Positions 1-12,007 of a DNA stretch of 64,000 nucleotides are shown here, in pieces. The notes below the pieces were generated by a model, which was not told the DNA's origin, made no database searches, and was given only the letters and a program-made list of their open reading frames with translations. The translations under genes were made by a program, and so were the position numbers. The DNA is from Ciona savignyi (taxonomy: Eukaryota; Chordata; Ascidiacea; Phlebobranchia; Cionidae): positions 108,132 to 172,131 of the forward strand of contig CH001337.1 of the NCBI GenBank assembly GCA_000149265.1. The letters are read 5' to 3'. Every line of letters starts with the position of its first letter. Within the stretch, counting starts at the first letter, position 1.

Positions 1-210
1 CGATCATAGGTAAAAGAGCGTCTTTTAAACCGTCGTCGCCTTTTGTTGCACTAGGATGCATTTAAATTTCCTAATCATAGGGAATCTATGTTTATTATTT
101 TCGGATTATATTTTGTATTTCGACATCTAGCGGTACCCATGTATGAATAAATTTTCGCTGTAGGGCGGTATAGGTCAACGTTGCAAGAGTTTATGTTCTT
201 CAAGCGAGTT

Positions 211-298
211 GAACGGCCGTGTGGCCGTATGGTTAACGCGACCGATTCATAGACCAATCGATATTTAAAAAACGAAAACTTAGCCCGGTAAAAAAAAT
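211..298 (+). repeat. S2-type tRNA-derived SINE copy
   Basis: This copy starts with a GGCCGTGTGGCCGTATGG-like head followed by GTTAACGCGACCG, resembling a tRNA A box, and ends in TTAGCCCGGTAAAAAAA. The middle part carrying the B box is missing. A second fragment with the B-box part (GTTCGAAACTTAGT) lies at 361-424. The same family recurs at about ten other places in the window, which is why I call it a repeat. Confidence 0.6.
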
Positions 299-360
299 CA
301 CAACCTTTCTTCAAACGAGTTTGATTAACGGTAAAGAAAACCACTTTCATACTGATTTCT

Positions 361-424
361 ATATAAAATCGGTCTGAGCGACAAGTTAGTGTTAGTTCGA
401 AACTTAGTTCGGCAACAAAAAATC
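361..424 (+). repeat. S2-type SINE fragment (3' half)
   Basis: The fragment reads ATCGGTCTGAGCGACAAG then GTTCGAAACTTAGTTCGG and an A-rich tail. This matches the 3' half of the S2 family, seen in fuller form at 2,178-2,280 and 49,897-50,004. It may be the separated second half of the copy at 211-298. Confidence 0.5.
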
Positions 425-587
425 TACAAGCGAATTTTATTAGTAGAACATTATGCTCTTGTTAAATAGGGCGACGATAATTTACAAATCAAAAAGCTGG
501 ATATACATATTGCAATTGGACGAGGTTAAACCTGCTCAATTAACTAGCCAGATAATCGGTTCAATTGTCTAGTTTGGCACTTGGTGA

Positions 588-815
588 TCACTGGAAAGTG
601 GAAAGGGGGTAGTGGGGGTATGGCGAATTCTGATTGGCTGATATGTAACCACGTGTTGGATCTGGGTTCCAGTTGTTTGGTATCCCCATCATGCCACCGT
701 AGAAGGTGGAATGTGGAATTCCTGAAGTATCTGTGAATGAGACATAACGGTTCACAGTGCAGCCATTTTCAAAGGTGGCGTTTTTACTTGTAACGGTAAA
801 AATGGTGCAAGACAT
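588..815 (-). CDS. possible coding exon, unidentified (candidate 5' exon of next gene)
   Basis: A 75-codon open frame starts with ATG and encodes an S/P/N/Y-rich, low-complexity peptide (FYGGMMGIPNNWNPDPTRG, then SPYPHYPLS). This composition resembles the N-terminal transactivation part of Hox proteins, and the orientation would fit a first exon of the next gene in the cluster (for example Hox3) running out of the window to the left. I see no strong splice donor at its end; a stop follows the final CAG directly. No domain is present. It could be a chance open frame. Confidence 0.25.
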   Translation of the reverse strand: MSCTIFTVTSKNATFENGCTVNRYVSFTDTSGIPHSTFYGGMMGIPNNWNPDPTRGYISANQNSPYPHYPLSTFQ

Positions 816-1453
816 TTAAAATACTGATCTATTAACAGAATGAAGCCTAGTTCACCTTTTTCCTAGTTCAAAACTAGTTCACCAGACTACTTCACAAGAT
901 TGTTATTTTGAAATGTTTTTACTTTTCATTTTACTTGAAACCGAAGAAAATTGCCAGACACTAATCATTTGCCATTACCAAAGGTTGCTGCACTGATCTA
1001 TTAACTCAGCGAAAACTAGTTTAGCTAACTTGTTTCGTCGGCAAGTGATTAGCCATGTGCGTACAACAAAATGTCAATATTCTCACCAAACATTATCGGA
1101 TGCTGATCGCTTCTTTGGTGGTTGCATTCCTGGAATGACGTCATCGGTTCCAACTCCCGTCGTTCGTTGCTTCTGTTGAAGATATTGGGTTGAGAAAGGA
1201 TTGCAATTATTAGTTTGGTCGGAAAGTCAAAAAGTCATTAAATTAAGAAACATCGCATTCAATCAAGGATTGCAATTGGTGTTCTTCTGCGCCAGGGTGA
1301 ACGCAAAACAGTCATTGTGTTTCTAAATTCGATTGAGAGAAAATTGCAATGGGTGTTTAGTTTAAATTCAATAGCAAACTGCCATGGTCGTAAACAGGAG
1401 GGGTGCAGGTTCCATCCTCGCCAACATACTGAGTTGTGTCTGTGACCTGGGCA
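816..1453. other. intergenic, no gene seen
   Basis: I see no convincing coding frame, RNA gene or repeat family member between the candidate exon at 588-815 and the putative Hox4 polyadenylation signal. A 70-codon Cys/Arg-rich minus-strand frame at 1,259-1,471 looks like chance. Confidence 0.4.
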
Positions 1454-1459
1454 TTTATT
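1454..1459 (-). terminator. candidate Hox4 polyadenylation signal
   Basis: TTTATT on the plus strand is AATAAA on the Hox4 strand, 240 nt past the Hox4 stop codon. It is the first canonical hexamer I see downstream. No GU-rich element was confirmed. Confidence 0.4.
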
Positions 1460-1698
1460 GCATCGATGCACAAGTGTCGATCATTTAGTCAATGGGCTGT
1501 ACGGTTATATGACTGAGCCTACTTTCGCGTCGCCTTGGATATCTTATAACTGGCGTACTGGAATACCCCCTAGAAAATAATCATTTTTTTTATATTGAAA
1601 TGCACGCAACGTATATCGACTGACAAAAACTTGTTATATTTCCGCTTTAAGGTATACATTTCTTATATTATATCCACCATAAGTATATTTCTGCCATC

Positions 1699-4600
1699 TT
1701 ACTTGTAACTTATGTCCGTCGTCGGGGAATCCCCTATTGCGTCATTTAACTCTCGAGGGGTCATTTGTGGTTGCAGCAACCCAATCGGGTATTCCCCTCC
1801 AGTGGGAGTTATTGGTGGACTTTTCTCGTAACTATGCGGCGAGGTCCGGGTTAGAGATAGATTGGGTAACAATGGGTTCATCGACGTCATAGGGGGACTG
1901 GGGGTAGAAATGTTGGGTAATGATGACGTAGGTGGGTTCCTGACTTTCGTGTTGGGGAGTTTGTGATCTTTCTTCCACTTCATTCGACGGTTTTGGAACC
2001 AAATCTTCACCTGGTGGTGCATGGGTGGGATAGTTAAGTCACTGATTAAAAGTTGATTTGTACGGTGCGGTCGTGCTGACGAATGGTTAGTGCGACTGAT
2101 ACATATACCAACTACTATACAAAAACGGTCTGACAAGCCCATCATGGGTTCTTAATTAAAACTTAGTAAAAAAATTGCACGCCGCGTGGACAAATCGTTA
2201 ACGCGACGATACATATACCGACTTACATAACAGTCCTAGTAACGATCGCATTATGGGTTCGAAATTAATCCCGGTAAAAATATATATAAATAAAAACGTT
2301 AATTTGCACACTAACTTACACTATACCAAATCTATATGAAAATGGACTAATTGGGTACAAGCCTTAAAAAAAATGCATTATTGATAAAAATGCATTATTG
2401 TTGCAACTGGGTATATAACGTTAAAGTTGATATGCGTTATATTGCTTTAGTTATAGCAAAACTACACGATTAGACCCAATATTTATGATTTTTTAAATAA
2501 TAGAGTCGTAATGAAGCTGTTATGGGAAAAAGTAAGAAAAAATCTTTAAACATTGGAATTTTAACACCATAAGCATGTTAGCACATTTGGTAATCAGTTA
2601 GCGTCGTTTGTGATTGTATTTTCGAAACGAAAATTGCTGAGTCATAATGCTGACTCACCTGTCGTTCGCTGAGACAAAGTCCATGTGCGATTTCTATTCT
2701 TCGTCTCCTTGTAAGATATCTATTGTAGTGGAATTCCTTTTCCAACTCCAACACTTGGTGGCGTGTGTATGCGGTCCGAGGTCTTTTACCAGACTCCAAA
2801 CCGTTGATTACTGGAAGAAAATGCAGTTTCCATTGCGTGTTCACTTGACGGGTATATTCGGATAGGATATGGGTATATTATCCGCTGTCTTGTCTTATGT
2901 CAGTAGCAAACTTGATTATTATTCGTTATTTTTCAGTCGCGCAATTCTTCCAATGACATTTATAGAATTGTTTCCACAAATTTCAAAAGAATAGTACAGT
3001 TAAAGTAAAATAGCTAGTTCATAAACTAACATTTAAATACTTGCGAATAATTTTCCTAAGATAACTGTGTTCTGTAACCCGTACTATTATTGGTATTCAA
3101 TGATTTCATAGCAAAATGCGTATTGTGATGTGATACACTGTATTGACACCTTCACAAAGAGAGTTATAATTGATGTGATTCACTTCCTTTGTAGCAAGTA
3201 ATGCATAGGAAACTGTCCCTGACTTCCCAAAGTTACAAACCGCAGTTATATACACCCGTTTTAAATCCTTTCAGTATTTTTTTACGGTCAATAAAATAAT
3301 TAATGGTAAAAATTACATTTTAAAACATATTGAAAAAATCAAATAAAGACGCTGTAAAACAAAGTGTTGATCCGGCTAAATGACCGTAATTTCGGTTTCA
3401 TCTAATTATCAGTTACGACTACTCTAATCAAACTGGTATAAATTACTGGATTACGTAACACCTAGGAAAAAATACAATATTCCAAAGATAAATTAAAATA
3501 TTTGTACCCCATGTTAAAAGAACAAACTATATATATCACCGAATAATCATGGTCATTATCTATAGGTGCAGATTAAATTAAGTTAGATTCGTTTATTAAT
3601 AAAATTCCATTATTTCGTACGGCGATTAGCGGACTACAAGAAATACATGCCTTTTTGTCAAACACAATACTTAATTATATAACTTGTTGAAAGAATCGGA
3701 TCGGTTACCATGACCCAGGTATGTTCTAATAACTTCAGTATCTACATTCGTATAGTGGGTTAACTCTGTTTAGCGGTCAACAATATTTTAATATCCCGGA
3801 AGACATCTGGACAGAGGTCGGGTATTATGGTCATCCCAGGTGTAAAGTATAGGTGTTGACACTTCCTTATTTAGAAATCATCTATTTGAAGCGTAAAATA
3901 CTTCGCTGTCGGCCATTTTGTTTCCTGACACGCGATACATTGTACCGTTTCGCTGGAACCAATTTTAAATTTGATTCCTCGCAAGCCAACAGGTCTTCAG
4001 TAAATTAGGAAATTAATTAATAATCTCTTGGTAAGAGACTTGTGTGACATCACAAGCGATAAAACGACGCAATAGCGCGAGTGTTCGTTTTTATCTCATT
4101 TTGATAACATCATTAAACACAGGCCAACAGTGGTTCAGAAGCCAAGTTTTGTATGAATATTCGTAACAATGGAACATACATAGACAACGCAAACATTGCT
4201 ACTCCAAAGGCAAATAGTGTCCCGGTATTGAGTGATGTTATCTTTATTTTGGATCGAATCAATAGTGCTGTATGTCTGGTTATGAATATCTATATTTTCT
4301 GTTTTACGAATGCCGAAGTTGTTTCTCAGTCACAAATATATTTGAATTAACCGATTATTAGTCAACAGAATGCCCTTTATTTGGAAATAATGTTGAATGA
4401 TCTTGGTTATGAAATTGTGACGACACAATCAATTTGTGAATATAAAAGTATTTTCGAAATTGGCATTATGCGTATTAATGACGTCAAGACAGTCACGAGA
4501 GGTGATTGGTTGGTTCCAACACGTGACTTCCGAGAAAATGATGGATAGTTTCCGGCCCAGAAACGCAGTAAATTCTGCGAAACAGAAGTCGAGATATCCG

Positions 4601-6352
4601 CACGCTCTTGCACAAATAAGCTAATTGGTTAAACTATCTACAATTTTGCAAGCTATTCACTCCAGAAGGCGATTGTTGTACGTAACAACCGGCAATTGTT
4701 GAACGCACAATACACAGCGAATGCGCCCCATCGTACAACATACCATACTTCGAGTTTGGTATTTGACAAATTACAATACATTCTTAATGGCCAACACACT
4801 TTTATTTACTCTTTCCAATATAAAATGTATAATATTGGAGGTGTGCCTATGTATGGTTTTTATGCTTAAGTAGTGATTCAAAATGGCGTAATCATTTACT
4901 AACACCCAAAGTGTATGAAAATAGTAACACATTGAGTGTATTTTATGATTTATTACAATTTTCAAACTGTTTTATTATTATAAATCCCTTCATATTTGTG
5001 GTATGTAAACTGTGAGCTAGGTATGTTTGATATTTAAATTCCAGCATGGGTGAATTTTACTATTTATTTACCCCAATATACAATGTAAATTCAGACAGAA
5101 CCCGTTTTAATGGTCAACGGGCCATTATTGCTGAATCGTGTTATTTCACAGGTTCATGTTGACTAGAGAGTGAATATGTACAATCAGGTTCATATAAATA
5201 TCATACATATTGAGATTAAGTGGCAAATTCATGTGTGGCTTGAATGCTCTATGTGCACTATTCACGCTGTCCTTATGATTTGCTATGTCAATGGTGGTGA
5301 AGCCTCTTCAGTGATTGTTAAACTTGCGATAGCCTTTTAAAATGTATTTACAATTTGTAACTAAACATGTATAGGTATTCCTACACATTGTACAGACATT
5401 ATTACAATATTCCAAAAAACTTTCGAATTAAACTGGTGATTGCCCTTAAAATTGTATTCACAATTTGACATCAAACATGTACAAGTATCCCAACATATTG
5501 ACCACCTGCCCCACAGACATCTTACCTTGGCTGACATGGATTCGTTTCATCCAGGGATATACAACCGGTGGTCCACTACACCTTCTGTTCCCCATTGCTT
5601 GGAAGTCTTCCTCAAGCTTTTCCACGTCACCAGATTCACTACTTTGATGTGTCTATGACGTAATAGTAACGTTTAATTTTTAACACCAGTATGAACCCAA
5701 TCTACATTGCAAAGGTATTGAGTGTGTTGTTACTTTTCAAAGAAATCATACTTACAGAGTATAGGTGGGAAAATGTATAAGAATATATAGAACAGTGCCC
5801 GGCAAACCAGCCCCAAAGCAAGTTACAAATGAACATACTATATATTCATTCCATATAGTGGTAACTATGCCTTATACAAAGGGTATGCTATGTAGCTTTA
5901 ATATTTAAGTGTGAAACACGGTTGTCAGACGTTGGGTAAATACCTGTCACAAATGCAAGTCATTGAGTAATATAATATCGTTCATACAATCTACAAATGT
6001 CTCAATTACTGTTAGATAAGTTAAATACACAACACAAGCAATACATATAACACCAGGTTATTGTACATATTTTATTTTTCGTACACAGCACTAGATTATA
6101 ATAAACAGTTATAAGTGACCCTCAGTTATAGGGAGGCTGTGTATTGTGCTGGTGTGCATGTGATATTAGATTACCAACCTGTTCACTATTTCTTCCATTG
6201 ACATCTGACAAGTTCAGAACTGGAGCAGATTCTTGGTGATTCTGGAAAAACGGCATTCCTTGTTCTATGACGTCACGATCCTTGATAATGCCGTTTGTTA
6301 CGTAGGTTCGAGTATGGAAATCCAGTTCAGATTGTTGATCAATAATTGACAT
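1699..6352 (-). CDS. Hox4: Hox4 homeodomain transcription factor, 4 exons
   Basis: Exons in transcript order are 6352-6179, 5652-5526, 2810-2659 and 2010-1699; phases agree (0, 1, 0) and the product is 254 residues. Residues 90-93 are the PBC-binding hexapeptide in [11 protein letters not shown]. Residues 108-167 are the homeodomain ([17 protein letters not shown], then [16 protein letters not shown]) with Q50 and N51. The following KLPNTK and the MKRIHVS context are paralogy-group-4 signatures. Donors are GTAAG (exon 2) and GTGAGT (exon 3); the exon 3 acceptor is TTTTCTTCCAG. Exon 1 is the least certain part: its donor is CAG/GTTGGT, and exon 2's acceptor has a weak pyrimidine tract. The C-terminal tail (about 82 residues) is S/P/T-rich. 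The protein is expected to act in the nucleus in anterior-posterior patterning. The homeodomain exons are near certain; exon 1 about 0.6. Confidence 0.9.
2064..2280 (+). repeat. two S2-type SINE copies in tandem inside Hox4 intron 3
   Basis: Copy one (2,064-2,173) runs from GGTGCGGTCGTGCTGACG through AATGGTTAGTGCGAC to GGTCTGACAAGCCCATCAT and an A-rich end. Copy two (2,178-2,280) repeats the plan with GTTAACGCGACGATACATA, B-box-like GGGTTCGAAATTAATCC, and GGTAAAAA. They lie in the 648-nt intron that splits the homeobox, close to the acceptor of the last exon, on the strand opposite to Hox4. Confidence 0.6.
2811..5525 (-). other. Hox4 intron 2, no coding seen
   Basis: This 2.7 kb intron separates the hexapeptide exon from the homeobox exon, the same relative position as the single intron of most vertebrate Hox genes. 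I see no ORF, SINE or RNA gene. It is AT-rich. Its size makes it a reasonable place for regulatory elements, but no specific element can be claimed from the sequence alone. Confidence 0.5.
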
Positions 6353-6720
6353 TGTATTAATTCTTTGTTTTTTATTTAAGTTAAAAAAACATAGGAAATA
6401 ATAAATATTTCAGTATTATTTGTGTAATATACACAATAAACATAACCAGCAAAAAATAAAAAATGGCCGAAACCGTTGAAATGGCCTAACGATAAAATTA
6501 ACATTTCATTCATTTTGTTTTCGCTTTAAATTCCCAGCCGAAAATCCGAACCCAATTAATTATCCTGAAATTTATCTCACCCCGTTGTCTGGAGCCTAAA
6601 CACCGACTGGCGATCCTACCGCTTTTCATAACACACTGCTAGTGAAGTGCCGACCATCAGACTGCATTAATCTACGTCGCACGTTCCTGCCTTCTTCTAT
6701 ATATTCCGCCATTTTGATCT
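6353..6720 (-). promoter_or_regulatory. candidate Hox4 5' UTR and promoter
   Basis: Upstream of the Hox4 ATG there is 360 nt without a clear splice acceptor, ending in a GC-richer patch. On the Hox4 strand, CAAAATGGCGG (6,706-6,716) matches the YY1-type element that often sits just inside transcription starts. The ATG inside it opens a 28-codon frame that stops before the Hox4 start, so it would act as an upstream ORF if transcription starts there. No TATA box is obvious. This is inference. Confidence 0.3.
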
Positions 6721-9700
6721 AAAACCCGCGCGAAACGGACAATTTTTTTTGTACAAATTTTGCGTTTGAAAACCTTTTTCATATAAGGTTATGAAATAAA
6801 ATAATTAATGATTAAACTAAATGCCAACTTGTCATACCTTTAATGGAAAATTTAAAAGTGGATTTACCAATCAATTATTAGACATTTTTAACACAAGGCA
6901 AAGCCGTTAAAAATACAATTTATCAATATCGCTTATCTAAAGCCATTGGATTATACAAAACTTCGTCAATTAAAATTTCCCTAAACTGAATATTAATTAT
7001 AGCGAACTCTATCCGTAAATACCGAGTTTGTAAGTAAGTTCTAAATTATCTGTCTTGTATTAAATACGCTAAGTTGTCCTCGTACTTTATATAATAGTTT
7101 TACTGCATTTGATTTGCTGCAATGGTCGGTCTGCTTTGATCTAAGCGCTCCCTGTCTTGTATCCTTGCCCACCAACTAATCCAATGTTTGTTAGGAAGCT
7201 CTACGTTGATTCACCAGCGCCCATCTTTGCGCCGATGCTAGTACACTTTGATTAATGCACAAACCGACAGAGAACATTTATCATTCACTTCCACTTTATC
7301 TGGCTCCGTTGAATCCCGACTACACTTGCTGCGGTTGTCCCAACCCTGGAAACTACGTGAATTATGTTGCAGGTAACGCGACACTTCAATCGGCGATTAA
7401 TTTCTCTATTGCGTCACAATACTACTTATACCGCGCGCCACCGATTACAATACGTGTCGAGAAACCTTAGCGAGTACGAATCGGAAATCGGAGTGTTTTA
7501 TTTTGTCACAATAGTCATGTTTTGCAACCAGTGACCACGTGTTTTGGCGCGAAACAAGCGGTTAACAAACCCACAGCTACAAAAAGAAACTGATTAATTA
7601 CTTTCTTGGGAATTCTATGTTACATCGTGTATTAATCAACAATCGACAAGCACTTCCATAAACATCGAGAATCGCGATATTTGGGGTTACCCTTCATTCG
7701 TCATAATGCGTTTATCAATTTGGCAAACTTTCCAACTTTCGGTCCAAAAATTTCGCTCTGTCATTTATGCTGGAAATGTGGCATTTCACGAATCGTGTCG
7801 TCACAGTGGACAACAAACGCAGCATCCGCTAGTGTATGACGTCACAATGTGACAAACGTTGTGTATTTTTGATGGATTGTCGCGTGACAGAGGTTCGGAA
7901 CACGCGAATCTTTTCCAGCGGATGCATTAAGTCAATTTTTAAAAAGTTCACTCTGTTTACAATATCCCGATGCGGGTCCAAATAAGTCCACTCGTTACCG
8001 CCATTGCTGCAAATAGAGCAACTTTCAAACCCCGAGATAATTCCAACTTCGAGTAATTATCGGAGGTTTGCAAAAGAAATTATTTCTTTGAGTTGAAAAT
8101 TAATCCGACCCGGCCTTGCGCTAATTGGCGACGTTTTCGTTACTTTTCTTCAGGTTCGGAAACCCATTACCGCGATTTTCGCGTTCGAACGACACCGACT
8201 GATCCATCATTATGACGTAACTTACCAACTACAAGGTCACGTGATAGCTTGTCTTCGTTTCTTTGTGACGAAATACTCCTTTTGTTGTTCAAGCATATTT
8301 CGATTCTAGAACACCAATGTCCTCATTCACAACAGTCAACTTATTGATTCAATTTTAACAATGTCTGTGATATTGTAGTTGCTTAATTACATCAACAAAC
8401 TCCCAACTGTCACTTAACTCCAATTTCTATGTTGAACCTAAAATCAACTGTTACTTTAAAATATATATTTATTGCGAAATCGCAATGTGATCTGAAAAAC
8501 AATTCCAAATGCTTTTACCCGGGAGCTCTCAATTTTCCAACAGCTGAAACCTGCAACAGACAGCAAACTGGAACTTCGCTTTAACCTTGGTGTAGAGTAT
8601 CCATGGAATTTAACTCGTCGGCCCTTGTCCACTCGAAAAGACAGACGAGCGACATCGAGGGTAATCGATCAATTCTGCCGGGTTTGTGAAAACAATCCCC
8701 GGCCGAAGTGGACACGGTCTCGGGTTAAAAGTTCAGCTTGGAAGAGGTTGTTTTAAGCTAAAAAGTGAGAAGGGACGAGCGGCTGATTGAAAACTGGCTA
8801 CCAATTGCGAAAACTTGAACTGGTAATCTGATAGCCCGAACAAGAGATAAGTCCACTTTACAAATCGTTTTGTATTTTATCAAAATACAGCGGGGTTGGC
8901 ATGTAGTTTACCTTGGTTCTTTACCCAAGTTCACGATTCAACCATTTTTACAATTCGTATTAATACAACTGCAACATGTATCCAACTTTTATTGCCCAAT
9001 CATTTATTATTAAGTAAATACCGTACCACGAATGTATATAATAATAAGAATGGTAAATTCTTATAGTTAATTTTGTAAGCAGGTTTAATGTCAAACCATT
9101 TTAAAGTACATTTCTGTCCTTAATTGCGATGCCGCGATAGGGCACTGTTATATAATGTGGAATTATAACCTTTCGTATTAAGGAAACACAGATTACCCGT
9201 ATTACGGTTAGGGTATGTATACAGATACTTTCACTAGTAAATCGGTTTAGGAAATTACAAAGTTTCGAACAAGCCGTGCTTAAACACAAAATAAACAAAA
9301 ATCCAGTTGTTTTTAGTTTCATGGGTTCGGGCGATCCCATTTTGGTGTTATTGTAAATTCCACTCGCACCCCACAAGAATCTTAATCATTGCAAATTTAC
9401 CCACTACACATAGGCGTATGTGGGTAATTAGTATTGTTTGTGTGAATTAGATAGAGAAATTAAATTAACAATTTAAAGTTCAAAGGATATTCTATTTGAA
9501 ATATTCCACAGCTACTGTGTTGGGTATCTAATCTTTGACGATCCCTCCTTGATTAAACGTTTATTCACTTACCAAGGTAGCTTGCCATTATTCAATCCTC
9601 CACGAGATGATTTATATCCAGATTCCAAACCTTAATTTGCAAGAGGAAACTGCACACCTTCAGCTTAAACTGACGTAGTTTATTTTAGGGAAATCACGTC

Positions 9701-10740
9701 ACAGAAAGACTAAACTTTGGAGCGAGGCGTTGAAAATATTTCGGACTAAAACATGATTGATAATTGAGTTCCTCAACCTACGAACGTTGTGTAAGCGAGG
9801 ATTAAGTTAGATAGAAGTTATCTAAGGACGGGCGAAGGTGAAGTGTTATTTATCGGTGTTTGTTTTCATGGAACATTTCGTTTGGGCCAGATAGCCCTGC
9901 TCTTACCATGTCTTGCCTTTCTACAGATGTAAAATAGATTTGCAACTTCAAAAGCAAGTTAGTACAGGAAATTCCAAAGTTTAACATTTGCTCAATCTCA
10001 GATAGTTTGAATAATGGTATTTCAATAATGATATTTTAACCCAGACAACCAGGAACTGAGACGGTCTTAAATGGATTTGGTACATTTGCTGTTTTGCGAA
10101 TAACTTCTGATTTATTAAAAAGTGTAAACGAAATGCGCAATAAACCATATTTCTATAGATGATATGGTTAAAATGTATGAGCGCTTCAAAAACCACCTGA
10201 CACATGAAAACGACTTCTTGCTTAAATATCTTTCAGAAAACTTAATCATTATCAGGTACATTTCCAATTAACCTAAAAATTCCCTGTTAATAGGATTGTT
10301 TTAACGGTGTTGTTTGTGATTTCACTCCCATTTATCTTGGTAAAGACTCACTGTAAAGTCCACCCACTCGCCACGTCACTGTGCTTGCCACATGATTGTA
10401 TGGAATTTGTTTTTACCTTCACATCTTTGGAAATAAACAATTTGTTTTGTAAACAATAAGAGCCCATTAAATCATCAAAGATCAGAAAAGCGATTTGTTG
10501 AAAATTATTCGTATGTATGGTAAAGTATAGGATACCTGCAGTATTTATAAAAATGATGGCTTTATGGCGGGAATTTATTTTTTAACTTCAAAATGAGGGT
10601 GACATGTTTAATTTTGCATTACAGTGTTTTTGAAAAGGAATAATAATGTTTAACCCCTGAAAAAGAATAATGCCGAGGCCGGTAAAATATCAATGTTAAT
10701 CGCCACAATCGAGTTTCCGATGAAACGACTGTATTTTGTA
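6721..10740. other. intergenic between Hox4 and the sulfotransferase, no gene seen
   Basis: About 4 kb without a supportable gene. Small frames at 7,255-7,470 (+) and 9,101-9,376 (-) have no recognisable features. The part from 7,500 to 8,850 is less AT-rich than its surroundings and contains short palindromes such as TTGCGAAATCGCAA, so it could be regulatory; I cannot name an element. Confidence 0.4.
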
Positions 10741-11525
10741 CATTTATGTCCTGTGACCTAATGGTAAGCACGACCGATTCATATGTAGAATTCATTATAA
10801 AACGGTCTTAGTTACGAATCCACCGCGAATTTTAAAATCATCGCCATCACAATATTAGTTTGAGTTATTTTAAATCATGATCAATAAATATAATAGCCAT
10901 GCCGGTAATCGAACACATAATCTGTCTGCTGTGACCACTTTATAAAAATCTCACCATTACATTATATAGCAGACGTTGTTTCAAACCAGTGATGCGTCTG
11001 TGGTAGTTCCCTATTTGAATGAAATCATGTGTGGATGCATGACGTGTTAATCGGTGGGCCGTACAACCGCTTACACCTCACACTACATTGTCATGATCAT
11101 GTATTGGCTGAATGCGTGAGTGGTCGTCAAACAGTCAGCATGACTTGAACACAAAATTGCATTAAAAAGGTAACATGGTAGCGTACCAACCACGGGGTCG
11201 GAACTAGACGTTAAATAAATGCATGTTTTCCTCTAGCGGTTTTAGTATAAATATATACATCGCCGCTAGCTGTCGCAGTGTACAGCTCTATTTTGAACCA
11301 ACGGGTTCGGCCGTGGAGACGAATGGTTAGCATGGTGTCTTAGTGACGAGCCATTACGGATACGAAACTTACCATGAAAAAAAGTTTGGATTTAAAAATT
11401 TTTACCAAAAGTAAAATTTACCAAAGAATTGTCGTACTATTTGGCCGGTGGTTTGGCCGAACGGTTAACGTGAAAATATACCGATCTCTCTATAAAAAAC
11501 GGATCTTAGGTCAAAATCCTAATCT
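10741..11525 (+). repeat. cluster of degenerate S2-type SINE fragments
   Basis: Three degraded copies are recognisable. The first, at 10,750-10,835, has CCTAATGGTAAGCACGACCG then AAAACGGTCTTAG. The second, at 11,310-11,385, has GAGACGAATGGTTAGCATGG then GACGAGCCATTACGG. The third, at 11,445-11,525, has GGCCGAACGGTTAACGTG then AAACGGATCTTAGG. All keep the AATGGTTA-like A box and the CGGTCTTAG block of the family; B boxes are decayed. Confidence 0.5.
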
Positions 11526-11626
11526 TTCGCTGTTAACTTAAATGCCAGTTCTTACATTGGCTTTCGAACGTTGACCAAGCACTCGTTGAAACCGGTTCTT
11601 GTACTGTTCTATCTGAACGTGTAATG

Positions 11627-11911
11627 TCGGACCGATTAGCTTGGTGGGTTAGAGAGTCGCCTTTCAGCCGCAAGGTTGCAATTTCGAAACTGGTCTCTAG
11701 CTAGACGGCTGTGTCCTTTGGCATGGCACTTAACGAATATTGCCTAAACGCAGTGGATTAATGGGTTCTACTAAATTAAAGAAACATGTGAATCATACAC
11801 AACACACTGCAATAGCTATGGTAACCCGACGGTGGGCGCGTAGCAATCTGATTACCCGTGTGTTACCTATCCCCTTGCATTTTCCCATTCACAGGAATAA
11901 CCATAAATACC
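11627..11911 (+). repeat. S1-type tRNA-derived SINE, near full length
   Basis: The order of blocks matches the full copies at 27,406 and 58,829. It has a tRNA-like head (GATTAGCTTGGTGGGTTAGA, then GGTTGCAATTTCGAAACTGG), then GGCACTTAACGAATATTGCC, CAACACACTGCAATAGC, GGTAACCCGACGGTGGGCGC and a tail with TTTTCCCATTCACAGG. It lies 120 bp beyond the 3' end of the sulfotransferase gene. Confidence 0.75.
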
Positions 11912-12007
11912 CTTTCTTTCTCGTCCCATACATGTATGCTCGTCTGTATACACAAAGCTCAACACTAACCATGCAGCAATAGTCTGAAAATGTATAATAA
12001 GAAAAGT

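Noticed and set aside
1259-1471. 70-codon Cys/Arg-rich minus-strand frame
   Set aside because: It falls downstream of Hox4 around the likely polyadenylation site and has no family features.
7255-7470. 71-codon plus-strand frame (YTCCGCPNP-like peptide)
   Set aside because: It shows no domain, no splice context and no promoter, and it lies in intergenic DNA. Chance is more likely.
11627-11700. tRNA gene
   Set aside because: The A- and B-box-like parts belong to repeated SINE units (S1, S2). No complete cloverleaf with acceptor stem could be drawn.
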